DNA of 64,000 nucleotides from Culex pipiens pallens (lineage: Eukaryota; Arthropoda; Insecta; Diptera; Culicidae). Below the pieces are notes generated by a model, which saw nothing but the letters and a program-made list of their open reading frames with translations, was not told where the DNA came from and did no database searches. Position numbers and translations under genes: made by a program. The stretch is from positions 221,232,663 through 221,296,662 of the forward strand of contig NC_068938.1 in NCBI RefSeq assembly GCF_016801865.2, written 5' to 3'. Each line of letters opens with the position of its first letter. Position 1 is the stretch's first letter. Shown piece by piece: positions 21,503 through 33,917 of the stretch.

Positions 21503-24500
21503 TTTATATAATATTATTAAACCTTTTTCAAATACCGTGAATTGAGTTAAGATGGGGTCTATTTAAGAAATTTCGAATTATTTTTCAGAAATTTCCAAAA
21601 CCAGTTAAGAAAGAAAAAATACCCTAGCTTTCGTTAAAAACTGAACCAGGTTTTAAAAATTAAAACACATCTATTAAACCTTCTCATGCTTATTCAAACA
21701 AGTGGGGTCAGTCGTTGCAGTGGCGTCACTAAAAGCCCTTGGGCTCTTTTCCACAGCACGTGTGTGTGTGTCTTGTGATGTTTGTGTGTCCTAGTCCGGA
21801 ATGTGGAACGCCCAAGCCAAGAGCTCAAACAAAAATAATAATAATAATGATGCCAATACACGTGCAAAAGGTAGAACGCCGAGTTGTTGAGCCTCCTAGA
21901 CCTCACTTTTCTCCTAGCCCCGGACTAGCCAAGACGTGACGCGAAGGTTGATACGACCCGACCCCTCTTTGCGCTGCACAGTCCGCAGTAGTGAAATATA
22001 GAGAGGAGAAAGGTGCGGTGGAAAGAGCAAAAGTCAGACCCGAACCAAGAACCGAGCTTAACTCCAAGCCTACTTCGGGGGGAGCGCGCGCAACAAGTGT
22101 TTAATGTTATGCTCGGGTCGTTCACTTCATAACTTTTGCATAAATTTTCTCCCTCCGACATTGTTTGCTTTCGTTTTTTTCTCTCTTCGTGTTCTCTCTG
22201 CGAGATCCAAGCAACCTGTTGATCGCGCGCACTCACACCAACTTCTTTCCGTGGTATCTTTGATCGCGATGTAATCCGAAAGAGATTTTTCGGGTTTTCT
22301 TGCAGCGCACAGAGCCGAATTCCAATCTCAGCGCGCGCATGCTATGATTGATTGGCTTCGTTTTTGGCGGCAACCCGCGCAAGAGAAAAGAGTTTGTGGA
22401 AGCCTCTAAATCACACAGCGCACTCGGATCAGATGTGTGTTCCCATTTTGCTTCTTCTTTTCGATTTTCTCGAGGCTTTTGTTTCTGTGTTCTTCTGCTG
22501 CTGCTCCTCACCTGGTTGGTCGCGGAACTGCTGATTGGTAGGTAATGGCGCCAAGTTGTGTGTTCGAACAAAGGAAAATAGATGGAGGATCAATCATCGT
22601 TGCTTCATCGGCAGCTAGATTTTCTCATTCTTCCGTGGCAGCAGCAGCAGATGACCGAGCGATAATGACATTCAAGAAGCTTTCGAAAGGTGAACAGAGA
22701 AGAAGAGGTGCAACATGCGATGATGGGGGTACAAAAGGGCCCCACTCTAAGGGTAAAGAGGGTGATGATGATCATGGTACTCAAAGAAGGGGAAATTATT
22801 GCGGTTGGCGCTAAGCGTTTCAACTTCAAGGCCATTCAAAGGTGTTCAGACATGGTGGGAAGCTTGGTTTAAGAGGGTGTACTGGCAAGAATTCAAAAGA
22901 GAAAAAGTTTCTAGAAATCCCTTTAGGGAACTCGTGGCCTACTAGGGTGCCATGTGTTGACACCAAACCCAAGCACCTAATGACCGGCGGGCAGACCGAG
23001 ATCGATCATGATTGCAATTATTTAATATTCACATAATCGTTTAGTACATGGGCTGTCGTCGTCGGTTGTTACGGCACGTGGTCGCGCGCGCGGCCTGCTT
23101 AGATCGGGAGTCCAAGGGTCCTTTCCCTTTTTTGCACCCAAGCCGTTGGTTGGTGTTCCATAGCCTACTCTACCGTATTTGCTGGAAAATGGCCACTGGG
23201 TGAACGATAAAGAAATAATAATTAATGTGCTTCCGGCTGCTGGTTTCGTCGCTGGTTACGGCCTTCTGTGTTGTTACCTTTGGGGTCTCCCGACGTCCAG
23301 GGAAGGTGGTGACACACCGGATATTTGTCGCTGCGTCTGAAGAGCTGCGGGGCGCGTGTTGGATGTTTATGGAAGCTACCTCGCGCTGAATCACCGCGCC
23401 CGGCTGGTGCACCAAGAATGGGTAGCGACCGGAGTTCACGGGACTTATCATTATGTGCATTCGTTATTACTGTCATCAACCGTGCCATGGGACCAGAAAG
23501 TGAGCAACGACGTCGAGAACATAATCGTTATCTGGCTCAAATTATCGTGGTTCTTGTCTTTACGGCGTGGTTCTGCTGCGCTACAGTTCCTGATCTTGGC
23601 GCTGAACTACTTAGTAGATTTGCGTTCGATTGCAAAAATGCAGTCGTAAAATTTTGATTCATAACCCAGGTTGACCGGCTCAGCCGAACAGCAAAAAACC
23701 GGCTCAACCATGACATTTCGTCAATTTTTAGAAAGTTTCAAGACTAACCACCTCTTCCCGAAATCGAAGCATGACACCTCTCGAGGAATTTTATAGCCCG
23801 GCAGCCCCCGACGACTGATATATCACTGCTGCTGCAGTATTAATCCGAACCGGTTCGACCTGATCCATTTTCGGGTAACCAAAAAAACCGTAAAATGTGC
23901 AACCCGGCATTATCTCGCTCGCGGACGCATTAATTTCGTAATCCCCCGTCTCGCGAGATACTTTCGATTCTTGACCTTTGCCGCGTGCCACCCAAATGAC
24001 AAACGGCCACTGCACCGCCGGACCATCCGGCAACCTTTCACTTGGTGTGCACTTTCTAAACGCACAGGTGGATGGCGTTCATTATATGAGCCGAACGCCG
24101 CTCCATTGTGTGCGGAACAGAGACGGAGATTTTGCCATAAATGGGAAATTTATTGGCCGCCACTGAGGAATTGTTCCGAGAGCGCGGAAGTACCTTCGGA
24201 GAGATTGTCGATCCCGTTTGAACGGGAAACACAATAGATTCGAGGGGAGCCTCGAATCGATACAGTATATTTAGACGAAACTGCGCCCATATACTGTATG
24301 CGACTGTATTTGCTATTGACAGGTGACAGATTTGACAGGGTTGACAATGTGAACTTACCATCAGTCTGAGGAACAATACCGAGTTGTCACCAGGAAGCTG
24401 CGCACGAACTCATTTTCTACTTACCAGCGAGCAAAGTGAGCTGTCACTTTCTGCGTTCTCCCGCAGTTGTCATACAGCCTACTACGTTTTTATCGCTTCC

Positions 24501-24984
24501 GCTTGTGCGGACCACGTTTGGCCCACATACACGCGTGTGGCGAGACCCGGGTCTATCAAAAACAGTGTGAGATGAAAGATAACTTTTTTAAGTGCGAGAG
24601 GCGAGATGTTAACCAAAGCTTACGCACGTCATCGTCGCCGTCGTCGTCGGCTTCGGTCTCTAACCTCTCACCAAAACGAGCAACTTTTACGACCGTTTAA
24701 GCCCGAACGGAAGAGGACAAGAAATGAGCGCCCAAAGGTCACAACAACCACACTCTCGGAGAAGTTACCCTTAAACGAAAAGTGTTTACAATTCCTCATT
24801 TAGTTCCAACGTGGCTTCGAGTCGAGTATGGGGAGCTAATAAAACCACTTAATTCTACCGAGGTCATATATCACCCGAAGCCAACATCACGTGCTCCCTT
24901 CGCCAACCCCAATCAGCGCTGTCTAATTCCCGGCCTTTTCGCACTTTATTACAATTACACCCCGCATTAACATGTTACGACCTT
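21503..24984. other. Single-copy GC-mixed intronic DNA
   Basis: No exon recognised. Contains CG-rich segments, CAG/CTG short runs (22490, 22638), GTC-type runs near 24630, and heptamers at 22068, 22937, 23163 and 24477. It ends at the branch-point region of recursive site 2. This would be a reasonable enhancer-bearing stretch, but I see no diagnostic motif cluster. Confidence 0.4.
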
Positions 24985-25055
24985 AACGAACGAACATTAA
25001 ACTCATACCGTGTCGTTTTTCTCTTTCTCTCTCTCTCTCTTTCAGGTGAGTGATT
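24985..25055 (+). promoter_or_regulatory. Candidate recursive splice site (ratchet point) 2
   Basis: A T/CT-rich tract of about 30 bases (25015-25043) ends in TTTCAG at 25045 and abuts GTGAGTG. CTTAAC at about 24982-24987 and ATTAAAC near 24997 are good branch-point candidates at the right distance. This is the stronger of the two candidate sites. It is on the CrebA strand, 33,896 bp before the real acceptor. An alternative is an ordinary acceptor of an unannotated exon starting with GTGAG; splicing data would separate the two. Confidence 0.68.
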
Positions 25056-26236
25056 TGACCTATTTTCCTGGTATTACAACACGCCAAACGTGTGCTCATA
25101 CATATGTGAGTGTGTGGGCATCATTTGTCTTTCCCAATCGCGATGACGTCATCGCAGCATCCCGAAAAGAAAACAGAGGAAAACGCGTTATTTTTCCATG
25201 CAGTCGTCGGTCCTGTTACCATGCGTCTCGAGGTCGACAACGAGATTACGGCAAGCTGTGAAGTGTGAACAACACGAACTTACACACTCACACCCCCTGC
25301 AACTGGACCCGGCAAGGACGACGACGCCGACAGGGTGAAAATGAGGGGGCACCCGAGGAGAAAAGTTCAAACGCGGTGCTTACAAACTGTGAGGAGGGGG
25401 GAAATTTTAAGTAAACATCAATTTCTACAAGGGTTTCCGGCGAGGAACCGGCACCAGAGCTGCCGTGCTTTGCTGCTTTAAGGGAAACCTTATCACGGGG
25501 GTTCTTTGTATAAAAAGAAAAGTCTCAATAAGGAAAGCGAACTCCCACCGCTGAGTATCCTTTTACGTCTGAGCGGGGATGTTGGACGGGTAAGTTGGCA
25601 ATTGTTGATCATAATAACATCTTCATTATTACAATTGGATATTTGTGCTTAGTACTTTTTTTTACTACAATTCAAATTTCGAAACCTAACAAATTTAATT
25701 TACTAAATTAAAAAAAAAATACAATAAAAAGCTAAAGTGATTTAAAGTTTAATTTGACAGAGAAGTTCACAAAACAAGTAATTCAAATAAATAACAAGAA
25801 GTTAAAAAACTTACTATTGTTAATATTTATCAATTTTATGCAGGATAATAATTTGTAGTTTAGAATAAAATCATAGCAGAAAACAAATCTAAGATGTTAA
25901 ATTATAAAAAAAAACCTAGAAAATCAAAGATTTAAGTAAAATCAAGCAGAAATCCAAAAATCCAAAAATAAAAAAAAACACATAAAGAGATTTACAAAAA
26001 ATTAAGGCCAATAAATAAAAAAAAACTCAAAAACATCATTTTTTTCACAGAAATATAATAACAAAAAACATATTCAATCAATAAATTTAATTATAAACTA
26101 AAAATAATAACTAATTTAGAATAAGGCCGTTGCAAATATTTTTCAAAGTTTATAAAAAAAAGTTGCAAAAAATAAGGTGGCAATTTTTTTTTCAAAAAAC
26201 TTAAAAAAATTCATATTTTCATTAAAAACTAACTTA
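25056..26236. other. Intronic DNA, AT-rich after 25600
   Basis: 25056-25600 is GC-mixed and unremarkable. From 25650 it is A-rich and low complexity. 26120-26230 is the left half of a dispersed repeat beginning AAGGCCGTTGCAAATATTT. Its right half reappears after 30520, so the 26237-30490 block was inserted into it. Confidence 0.5.
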
Positions 26237-26794
26237 ATCCACCTATGTGGTTGGTGCCTTCCTCACTTTTTATCAACATTTGGTGACATGATGAGTTTGG
26301 ACACAAATTCCATCTATTTCACAATAAAAAAATACACAAATGTCACTTAAGCGGTCATAACTTGAAACTGAGCGTTGCCAGATCTTCAAAAAACTCATTA
26401 CCTAACCAACGATGGGTCGGATGATGGATCCGGACAAATCTTAGGAATATAAAAAAAAGTATAAAAAAAGGTGCAGGTGGTTATGTTACACATGACCAGT
26501 ATGACAAAGAACTTTGCTAGATGATTGTTGAAATTTTCGATTAGAACGTCCGATCCAAATTTCCCCATGATTCCCTTATAATTACACAAGACAACTCTTT
26601 TGTGGTCTATTTCGTGGCTCTGAAACAGGCTGTTTGATTTGTAAAGTTTTAAGACATAATATCAACGTCCTATCGAACTAAGGGGATGAAAATTGCAAGT
26701 GGAGCTGAGCTGCCCTATTCAGGGCTCTAATTGATTACGAAATAGTTATTCTAAATTTCCAGAAACAGATTTTAGAAGTTTAACAGTCATTTTT

Positions 26795-28690
26795 CCCCAA
26801 CTCTTATGGTTCGGCAAATGTCCCCCCATCGGAACATCCCCGGGGCCTCCGGCCACTTCGGAGTGTGGCCACTACTGCCGAAATTTCAAATTTCATGTCC
26901 AGTATCAAAATCCATAAAGTTTGATACCCATATTGTACCAACTCTTATGGTTCGGCAAATGTCCCTCCATCGGAATATCCCCGGGGCCTCCGGCCACTCC
27001 AGGTGGTGGCCACTACTGCCAAAATGTCAAATTTCATGTCCAGTATCAAAAACCCTAAAGTTTGATACCCATATTGCCCCAACTCTAATGGTTCCGCAAA
27101 TGTCCCCCCATTGGAACATCCGCGGGGCCTTCGGCCACTCCGTATTGTGGCCACTACTGCCGAAATGTCAAATTTCATGTTCAGTATCAAAAACCTTAAA
27201 GTTTGATACCCATATTGCCCCAACTCTTATGGTTCGGCAAATGTCCCTCCATCGGAACATCCCCGGGGCCTCCGGCCACTCCAGGTGGTGGCCACTACTG
27301 CCAAAATGTCAAATTTCATGTCCAGTATCAAAAACCCTAAAGTTTGATACCCATATTGCCCCAACTCTTATGGTTCGGCAAATGTCCCCCCATCGGAACA
27401 TCCGCGGGGCCTCCGGCCACTCCAGGTGGTGGCCACTACTGCCGAAATGTCAAATTTCATATCCAGTATCAAAAACCCTAAAGTTTGATACCCATATTGC
27501 CCCAACTCTTATGGTTCGGCAAATGTCCCCCTATCGGAACATCCGCGGGGCCTCCGGCCACTCCAGGTGGTGGCCACTACTGCCGAAATGTCAAATTTCA
27601 TGTCCAGTATCAAAAACCCTAAAGTTTGATACCCATATTGCCCCAACTCTTATGGTTCGGCAAATGTCCCCCCATCGGAACATCCGCGGGGCCTCCGGCC
27701 ACTCCAGGTGGTGGCCACTACTGCCGAAATGTCAAATTTCATGTCCAGTATCAAAAACCCTAAAGTTTGATACCCATATTGCCCCAACTCTTATGGTTCG
27801 GCAAATGTCCCCCCATCGGAACATCCGCGGGGCCCTCCGGATTGTGGCCACTACTGCTGAAATGTCAAATTTCATGTCCAGTATCAAAAACCCTAAAGTT
27901 TGATACCCATATTGCCCCAACTCTTATGGTTCCGCAAATGTCCCCCCATCGGAACATCCGCGGGGCCTCCGGCCACTCCAGGTGGTGGCCACTACTGCCG
28001 AAATGTCAAATTTCATATCCAGTATCAAAAACCCTAAAGTTTGATACCCATATTGCCCCAACTCTTATGGTTCGGCAAATGTCCCCCCATCGGAACATCC
28101 GCGGGGCCCTCCGGATTGTGGCCACTACTGCTGAAATGTCAAATTTCATGTTCAGTATCAAAAACCCTAAAGTTTGATACCCATATTGCCCCAACTCTTA
28201 TGGTTCGGCAAATGTCCCCCCATCGGAACATCCCCGGGGCCTCCGGCCACTCCAGGTGGTGGCCACTACTGCCAAAATGTCAAATTTCATGTGCAGTATC
28301 AAAAACCCTACAGTTTGATACCCATATTGCCCCAACTCTTATGGTTCGGCAAATGTCCCCCCATCGGAACATCCGCGGGGCCTCCGGCCACTCCAGGTGG
28401 TGGCCACTACTGCCGAAATGTCAAATTTCATGTCCAGTATCAAAAACCCTAAAGTTTGATACCCATATTGCCCCAACTCTTATGGTTCGGCAAATGTCCC
28501 CCTATCGGAACATCCCCGGGGCCTCCGGCCACTCCAGGTGGTGGCCACTACTGCCGAAATGTCAAATTTCATATCCAGTATCAAAAACCCTAAAGTTTGA
28601 TACCCATATTGCCCCAACTCTTATGGTTCGGCAAATGTCCCCCTATCGGAACACCCGCCGGGGACTCCGGCCACTCCAAGTGGTGGCCAA
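26795..28690 (+). repeat. 141-bp satellite array (about 13.5 units)
   Basis: CAACTCTTATGGTTCGGCAA recurs every 141 bp (26798, 26939, 27080 and on). Two units, near 27830 and 28110, share a deletion that changes the period, so sub-blocks were duplicated together. 141 is a multiple of three, which keeps a frame open for 365 codons; I read this as a by-product. The last unit fades into unrelated GC-rich sequence at 28690. Confidence 0.92.
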
Positions 28691-28999
28691 TTCCAATTCC
28701 CGCTCATGCCGGCTGGCATGTCTTGGCGTGTCCATGCCTCCAGGCTATCTGCTCCCGGGCCTCCAGGCCGTCTGCAAACGGGCCACCAGGCCATCTGCTC
28801 CTGATGTGTTCTCGTCGACGGCCAGCAACAGACTGAATTTTCGGGACCGACCGAGCCGAGTTTTGTTAATTTAGATCGGGGACGTATGCCCCGCCTTTTT
28901 GCACCCATTCTCCTACATCTCCTTATTCGCTTTTTGCCGCGTCGACGATCCGAAAATTATGAGGTAGAGTGGGGGTGATTTTAGATACATCAATCTCAC
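28691..28999. other. GC-rich spacer between satellite arrays
   Basis: Contains CCTCCAGGC/GGCCACCAGG-type short repetitions and then unique-looking sequence. It may be a fragment of a retroelement, but I cannot place it. Confidence 0.3.
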
Positions 29000-30115
29000 G
29001 TCTCTATATTGACTGATTGGGAAACGTTTGTTCAACCAACCAGCGTGCACCAAAAAGAGGGGAAATTTGCCGAGAGGGGAATTCGTCACGTAACGTTTTC
29101 GCTTCGCGAAAATTTTGGATTGACACCCCGTATAGAAACCTTAGGACAAAGTTCTTTGTCAATATCACTTAAGTGGTCATATCTCGAGACAAGGTTGCCA
29201 GATCATCAATGTTTTGGACTCATTGGAAAGGTCTTTTGATTATGATGGGTCGGATGATGGATCCGGATATAGTTTACATACATTTAAGTGAGATCCGGCT
29301 TCAAAAAAGTACATAAATATCGCTTTAGTGCTCATAACTTGAGACAGGGTTGCCAGATCTTCAACGTTTTGGACTCATTGGAAAGGTATTTTGATTACCT
29401 AATCAAAGATGGGTCGGATGATGGATCCGGACATTGTTTACATACATTTAAGTGAGATCCGGCTTCAAAAAAGTACATAAATATCACTTAAGTGGTCATA
29501 TCTCGAGACAGGGTTGCCAGATCTTCAACGTTATGGACTCATTGGAAAGGTATTTTGATTACCTAATCAAAGATGGGTTGGATGTTGGATCCGGACATAG
29601 TTTATATACATTTAAGTGAGATCCGTATTCAAAAAAGTACATTAATATCACTTAAGTTATCATAACTTGAGACAGGGTTGCCAGATCTTCAACGTTTTTG
29701 GCTCATTGGAAAGGTATTTTGATTACCTAACTAACGATGGGTCGGATGATGGATCCGGACATAGTTTACATACATTTAAGTGAGATCCGGCTTCAAAAAA
29801 GTACATAAATATCACTTAAGTGGTAATAACTTGAGACAAGGTTGCCAGATCATCAATGTTTTGGACTCATTGGAAAGGTCTTTTGATTATGATGGGTCGG
29901 ATGATGGATCCGGATATAGTTTACATACATTTAAGTGAGATCCGTATTCAAAAAAGTACATTAATATCACTTAAGTTATCATAACTTGAGACAGGGTTGC
30001 CAGATCTTCAACGTTTTGGGCTCATTGGAAAGGTATTTTGATTACCTAACTAACGATGGGTCGGATGATAGATCCGGACATAGTTTTCATATAGATAAGT
30101 GAGATCCGGCATCAA
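29000..30115 (+). repeat. 164-bp tandem repeat (six to seven units)
   Basis: The block GATGGATCCGGA recurs at a spacing of 164 bp (29257, 29421, 29585, 29749), with one shorter step (155) before 29904 and then 30068. Each unit holds GGTTGCCAGATCTTCAACG and ACATTTAAGTGAGATCC. A single diverged unit lies on the far side of the 141-bp array at 26340-26440. Confidence 0.9.
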
Positions 30116-30303
30116 AATTCCAGCACCTGATTCGCAACTCTGACACTTTTTTAAACGTAACTTTTGAACTACTTATCGGATCTTCAAACAATTCAATAGT
30201 GCAGTATGGGGCACCAAAACGAATCGAATGCAACTTGTTTTACTCAAATCAGATCAGCCAGTGCCGAGAAAACTTGGCAAGAATTTTGAGCACCAAGGTG
30301 AAT

Positions 30304-30305
<2 letters not shown>

Positions 30306-30366
<61 letters not shown>
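30306..30366. repeat. CA microsatellite
   Basis: About 30 uninterrupted CA dinucleotides. Likely length-polymorphic and error-prone in assembly. Confidence 0.97.
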
Positions 30367-30370
<4 letters not shown>

Positions 30371-30644
30371 TTTGTTCAGTTTTCGATTCTGAGTCGATAG
30401 GTATACATGAATATAGGTCTACGAGCTGTTTTTCAAAAGTTCATTTTTCGAGCAGGATTATAGCCTTACCTCAGTGAGGAAGGCAAAAGTCTTAAAAATT
30501 AAAAAAAAAAGTTAAAAGAAGTCAACTGAAAACAATTTTAAATGCACTTTTCTGCATTAATAATCATATTTAGCATGTTTTGACTCGTTTCAAAATATTA
30601 AGAATTTTTATAAAATGCCAGCACATTTTTTTCTATTCAAAAAA

Positions 30645-31200
30645 ATTTAAATAAATTCAAATAAATTTTAATAAATTACCAAATAAATTAAAATAAATTT
30701 TAATAAATCAAAATAAATTCAAATAAATTCAAATAAATTGAAATAAATTCAAATAAATTAAAATAAATTCAAATAATTTCAAATTAATTCGAATAAATTC
30801 AAATAATCTCAAATAAATTCGAGTAAATTCAAATATATTGAAATAAATACAAATAAATTCAAATAAATTCAAATAAATTCAAATAAATTCAAATAAATTC
30901 AAATAAATTCAAATAAATTCAAATAAATTCAAATAAATTCAAATAAATTCAAATAAATTCAAATAAATTCAAATAAATTCAAATAAATTCAAATAAATTC
31001 AAATAAATTCAAATAAATTCAAATAAATTCAAATAAATTCAAATAAATTCAAATAAATTCAAATGAATTCAAATAAATTCAAATAAATTCAAATAAATTC
31101 AAATAAATTCAAATAAATTCAAATAAATTCAAATAAATTCAGGTAAATTCATATAAATTCAAATAAATTCAAATAAATTCGAACAAAATGCAACTAAATT
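30645..31200. repeat. 10-bp minisatellite AAATAAATTC
   Basis: Between 30851 and 31180 there are 33 in-register decamers with only a few substitutions (31061, 31141, 31151). Before and after, the pattern decays. One AAATT tract per 10 bp places A-tracts in phase with the DNA helix. Confidence 0.95.
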
Positions 31201-32470
31201 TACATAAATTTAAATAATTTAAAAAAATTCTAACAAATTCAAACGAATTCAAACAAATACAACCAAACAACTTTTTTTTTTAATTTGAAAAAAAAAGTTT
31301 TTCTAACAACCAACATCAACTTTAAAAAATATTTGAAACGGCCTAAATTTATATATTTTTCATAAATTCAAAATTCATGATAAAATTAATAATAATAATA
31401 ATAAAACAATTCTAGAGTTTTTTTAAAGGTCTTATTAGTTATTGTGTTCCATATGTTTTAAGGACTTTTCAACTTACTTTTTCAAAAGGACATATCAAAA
31501 TTCTAGATTAAATTTTCAAAAACTCCTATCTGCATAGGAAACCCGTGATTCATAGGTTGTTTTCAAAATTTACTCTAGAGTTATGTGATAAAATTGTACC
31601 ACATATGTTCAAAACGTATTAATTTGCATTAGAAGTCCATAGTAGTGAATGAATGTCAGAAATCACTAAAGTATCGTCAACAAATCTTCAAAAATCATTA
31701 TTTTTTTGGCTAAAAGAGACTACAAAACGACATTTCACCCCAGTTTGGCGTCTGAAATATCACGTCACCATGGGGGAGCATTACTTAATTTTTTTCACGC
31801 CTCACCGATGATCTATTTAGTACGCACACACAGCCTCCTTGGATATGTTGTTGTCGTCGTTGTCATCTTCTTACTCTCACTGGCCGTGGTGCTCTTTTCC
31901 ACTTGTTTGTGAGCTTTTCCCTCTAAGCAGGCGTGGGCGTCCACAGTGTTCGTTTTCGCAGTAGCTGCTTCCAGGACTACTGCGACTTGCGTTCGGACCG
32001 AAAGGATATTTTGAAAGGTTTGCAGCAGTGTAGAGCTATTTTTAGCCCGACGTCGGTTTATTTTTAGCCGGGGCGCCAATCGGGTGGGAAATTTTCCGCT
32101 CTTGGTGTGCGCGTGGGTGCGTGTGATGTGTTTCCTATCGCGTCTAATTACAATTGATCGCCGATTCGCTGAATCGTTACGTTAATGATAATGAAAGTGA
32201 CAGGTCTGACACTGGCTGACTGGCAGCAGGCGTTGGCACAGTTAAATGTCAGGCACGTTTCAGCGCAGCACAGTTTCCTAGAATGTGTTGTGGGCGGTGG
32301 TGGACGTTGTCTCTCGGAATTGTCCGGTACTTTTGGTTCCAGGAAAGAAGCGGCGGCCATTCTGTTACATTGTTGTGATTTATGGCGGATAAAGCACACG
32401 GAACAAAGGAATGGCCGCAGTTTGGACCGCGAAGATAATGACATTATTTTGAGAGAATGACGAAAGATCT
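31201..32470. other. AT-rich then GC-mixed DNA, no gene seen
   Basis: 31201-31700 is AT-rich with a short AAT run near 31392. 31700-32470 looks single-copy. The last bases before 32480 form the target duplication of the Mutator-like element. Confidence 0.4.
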
Positions 32471-32479
32471 GAGATATCC

Positions 32480-33908
32480 GGATCTGGTACGTTTCGCCGA
32501 ATGTCGTTTCGCCGACGGTCATTTCGCCGAATGTCGTTTCGCCGAATGGTACGTTTCACCGAAAGTCATTTCGCCGAATGGACGTTTCGCCGAATTGAAT
32601 AAAAATTAACTTTTTTGTATAATTTATGCTATTTGTTCGCTGCAGTGCCATCTTGTAATTCACTCATGCAAACTTGAGAAGGAGTGGCAAGATAATAATA
32701 TAATAATTTAAAAAAGTAAAGAACGTTTCATGTTTCAAAGAATGCATAAACTCACAGGAATAATACAAATAATTTGCTTAAAAAATTAAGAATGCAAAAA
32801 CTAACAGAAATTTTTCTAAATGTTATGCTAAAAATCAAAATAATTGCTCATGTTTGAAAGAATGCAAAACCTCCCAAAAATTATAGAAATAATATGCTTA
32901 AAAAACTAATAATGCATAAACTCACCGAAATATTTGAAAAGTATGCCAAAAATATAGAATGCAAAAACTGACAGCAATTTGGCAAGAATGCGAAAACTCC
33001 CAAAAATTATACAAATAATTTGCTTGAAAAACAAAGAATGCAAAAACAAACAGAATTAATCTAAATTATAAGCAGCCAGTTAAAAGAACTGCTCATGTTT
33101 GAAAGAATGCAAAAACTCACAAAAATTATAAAAATAATTTGCTTAAAAAACAAAGAATGCAAAAACAAACAGAATTATTCAAAATTATAAGCAGAAAATA
33201 AAAGAACTGTTCATGTTTGAAAGAATGCAAAAACTCTCATAAATAATTTAAAAAAATGCTCAGTAAACAAAGAATGCAAAAACTACCGGAATTTTTTCAA
33301 AATGTTATGCTGAAAATCAAAAGAACTGCTCATGTTGGAAATAATACAAAAACTTACAAAAATTATACAAATAATATGCTTAAAAAAACAAAGAATGCAA
33401 AAACTAACAGAAATTTATCAAAATTATAAGCAGAAAATTAAAAGAACTGCTCATGGTTAACAGAACGCAAAAACTCACAGAAATAATTCAAATGATATAT
33501 TAAAACAAGAATGCAAAAAACTAACAGAATTGCATGCAAAAACTCACAGAAATTGTATGCTGAAATTAAATAACTGCTTAAGTTTGAAAGAATGCAAAAA
33601 CTCGCAGATTTTTTTTCAACTGGATTATTTTTTAAGCGATTATTTATATAATAATACATAAACTTATAAAAATAACATATTAAGAAAAAAAATATTTTTT
33701 TAAAAAGATTGCAAAATCACCAAAATACTTTTCAAAATATTTTAATACAATTTGTGTCCATTTTGTATATTTATTATACGATTATTTGTCAATTCGGCGA
33801 AACGTCCCATTCGGCGAAACGTCCCATGCGGCGAAACGACATTCGGCGAAATGACCTTCGGCGAAATGACCGTCGGCGAAACGACATTCGGCGAAATGTC
33901 CCGCACCC
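32480..33908. mobile_element. Mutator-like non-autonomous element, 1429 bp
   Basis: A 9-bp direct repeat GAGATATCC flanks it (32471-32479, 33909-33917), which suits Mutator-type transposition. Each terminus is an inverted array of about six to eight short units TTCGGCGAAATGAC/GTCGTTTCGCCGAA, about 110-120 bp per side. The extreme ends (GGATCTGG and the complement of GCACCC) match only partly. The interior is an AT-rich 120-bp tandem array. No transposase. Confidence 0.75.
32700..33620 (+). repeat. 120-bp AT-rich tandem array inside the Mutator-like element
   Basis: CTGCTCATGTTTGAAAGAATGC recurs at about 32845, 33090, 33209, 33328, 33449 and 33570 (steps of 119-121, one double step). A diverged stretch of the same family, in the other orientation, lies at 56935-57440. 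Confidence 0.8.
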
Positions 33909-33917
33909 GAGATATCC

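Larger units (their letters stand above)
26237..30490. mobile_element. Composite repeat block with inverted GCCTTCCTCAC ends
   Basis: The ends carry an inverted pair, GTGCCTTCCTCAC at about 26254 and GTGAGGAAGGCAAAAG at about 30475. The interior is a 164-bp tandem family (one copy near 26340-26440, six to seven at 29000-30115) split by a 141-bp satellite. A CA repeat sits near the right end. The two halves of one older dispersed repeat flank it, so the block entered as a unit or grew at one site. No coding capacity for mobility. Class uncertain. Confidence 0.55.

Noticed and set aside
26806..27903. 365-codon open frame in the 141-bp array
   Set aside because: The unit is 47 codons with no stop in one frame. 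Units with deletions break the frame, and flanking frames pick up the same peptide. Satellite by-product.
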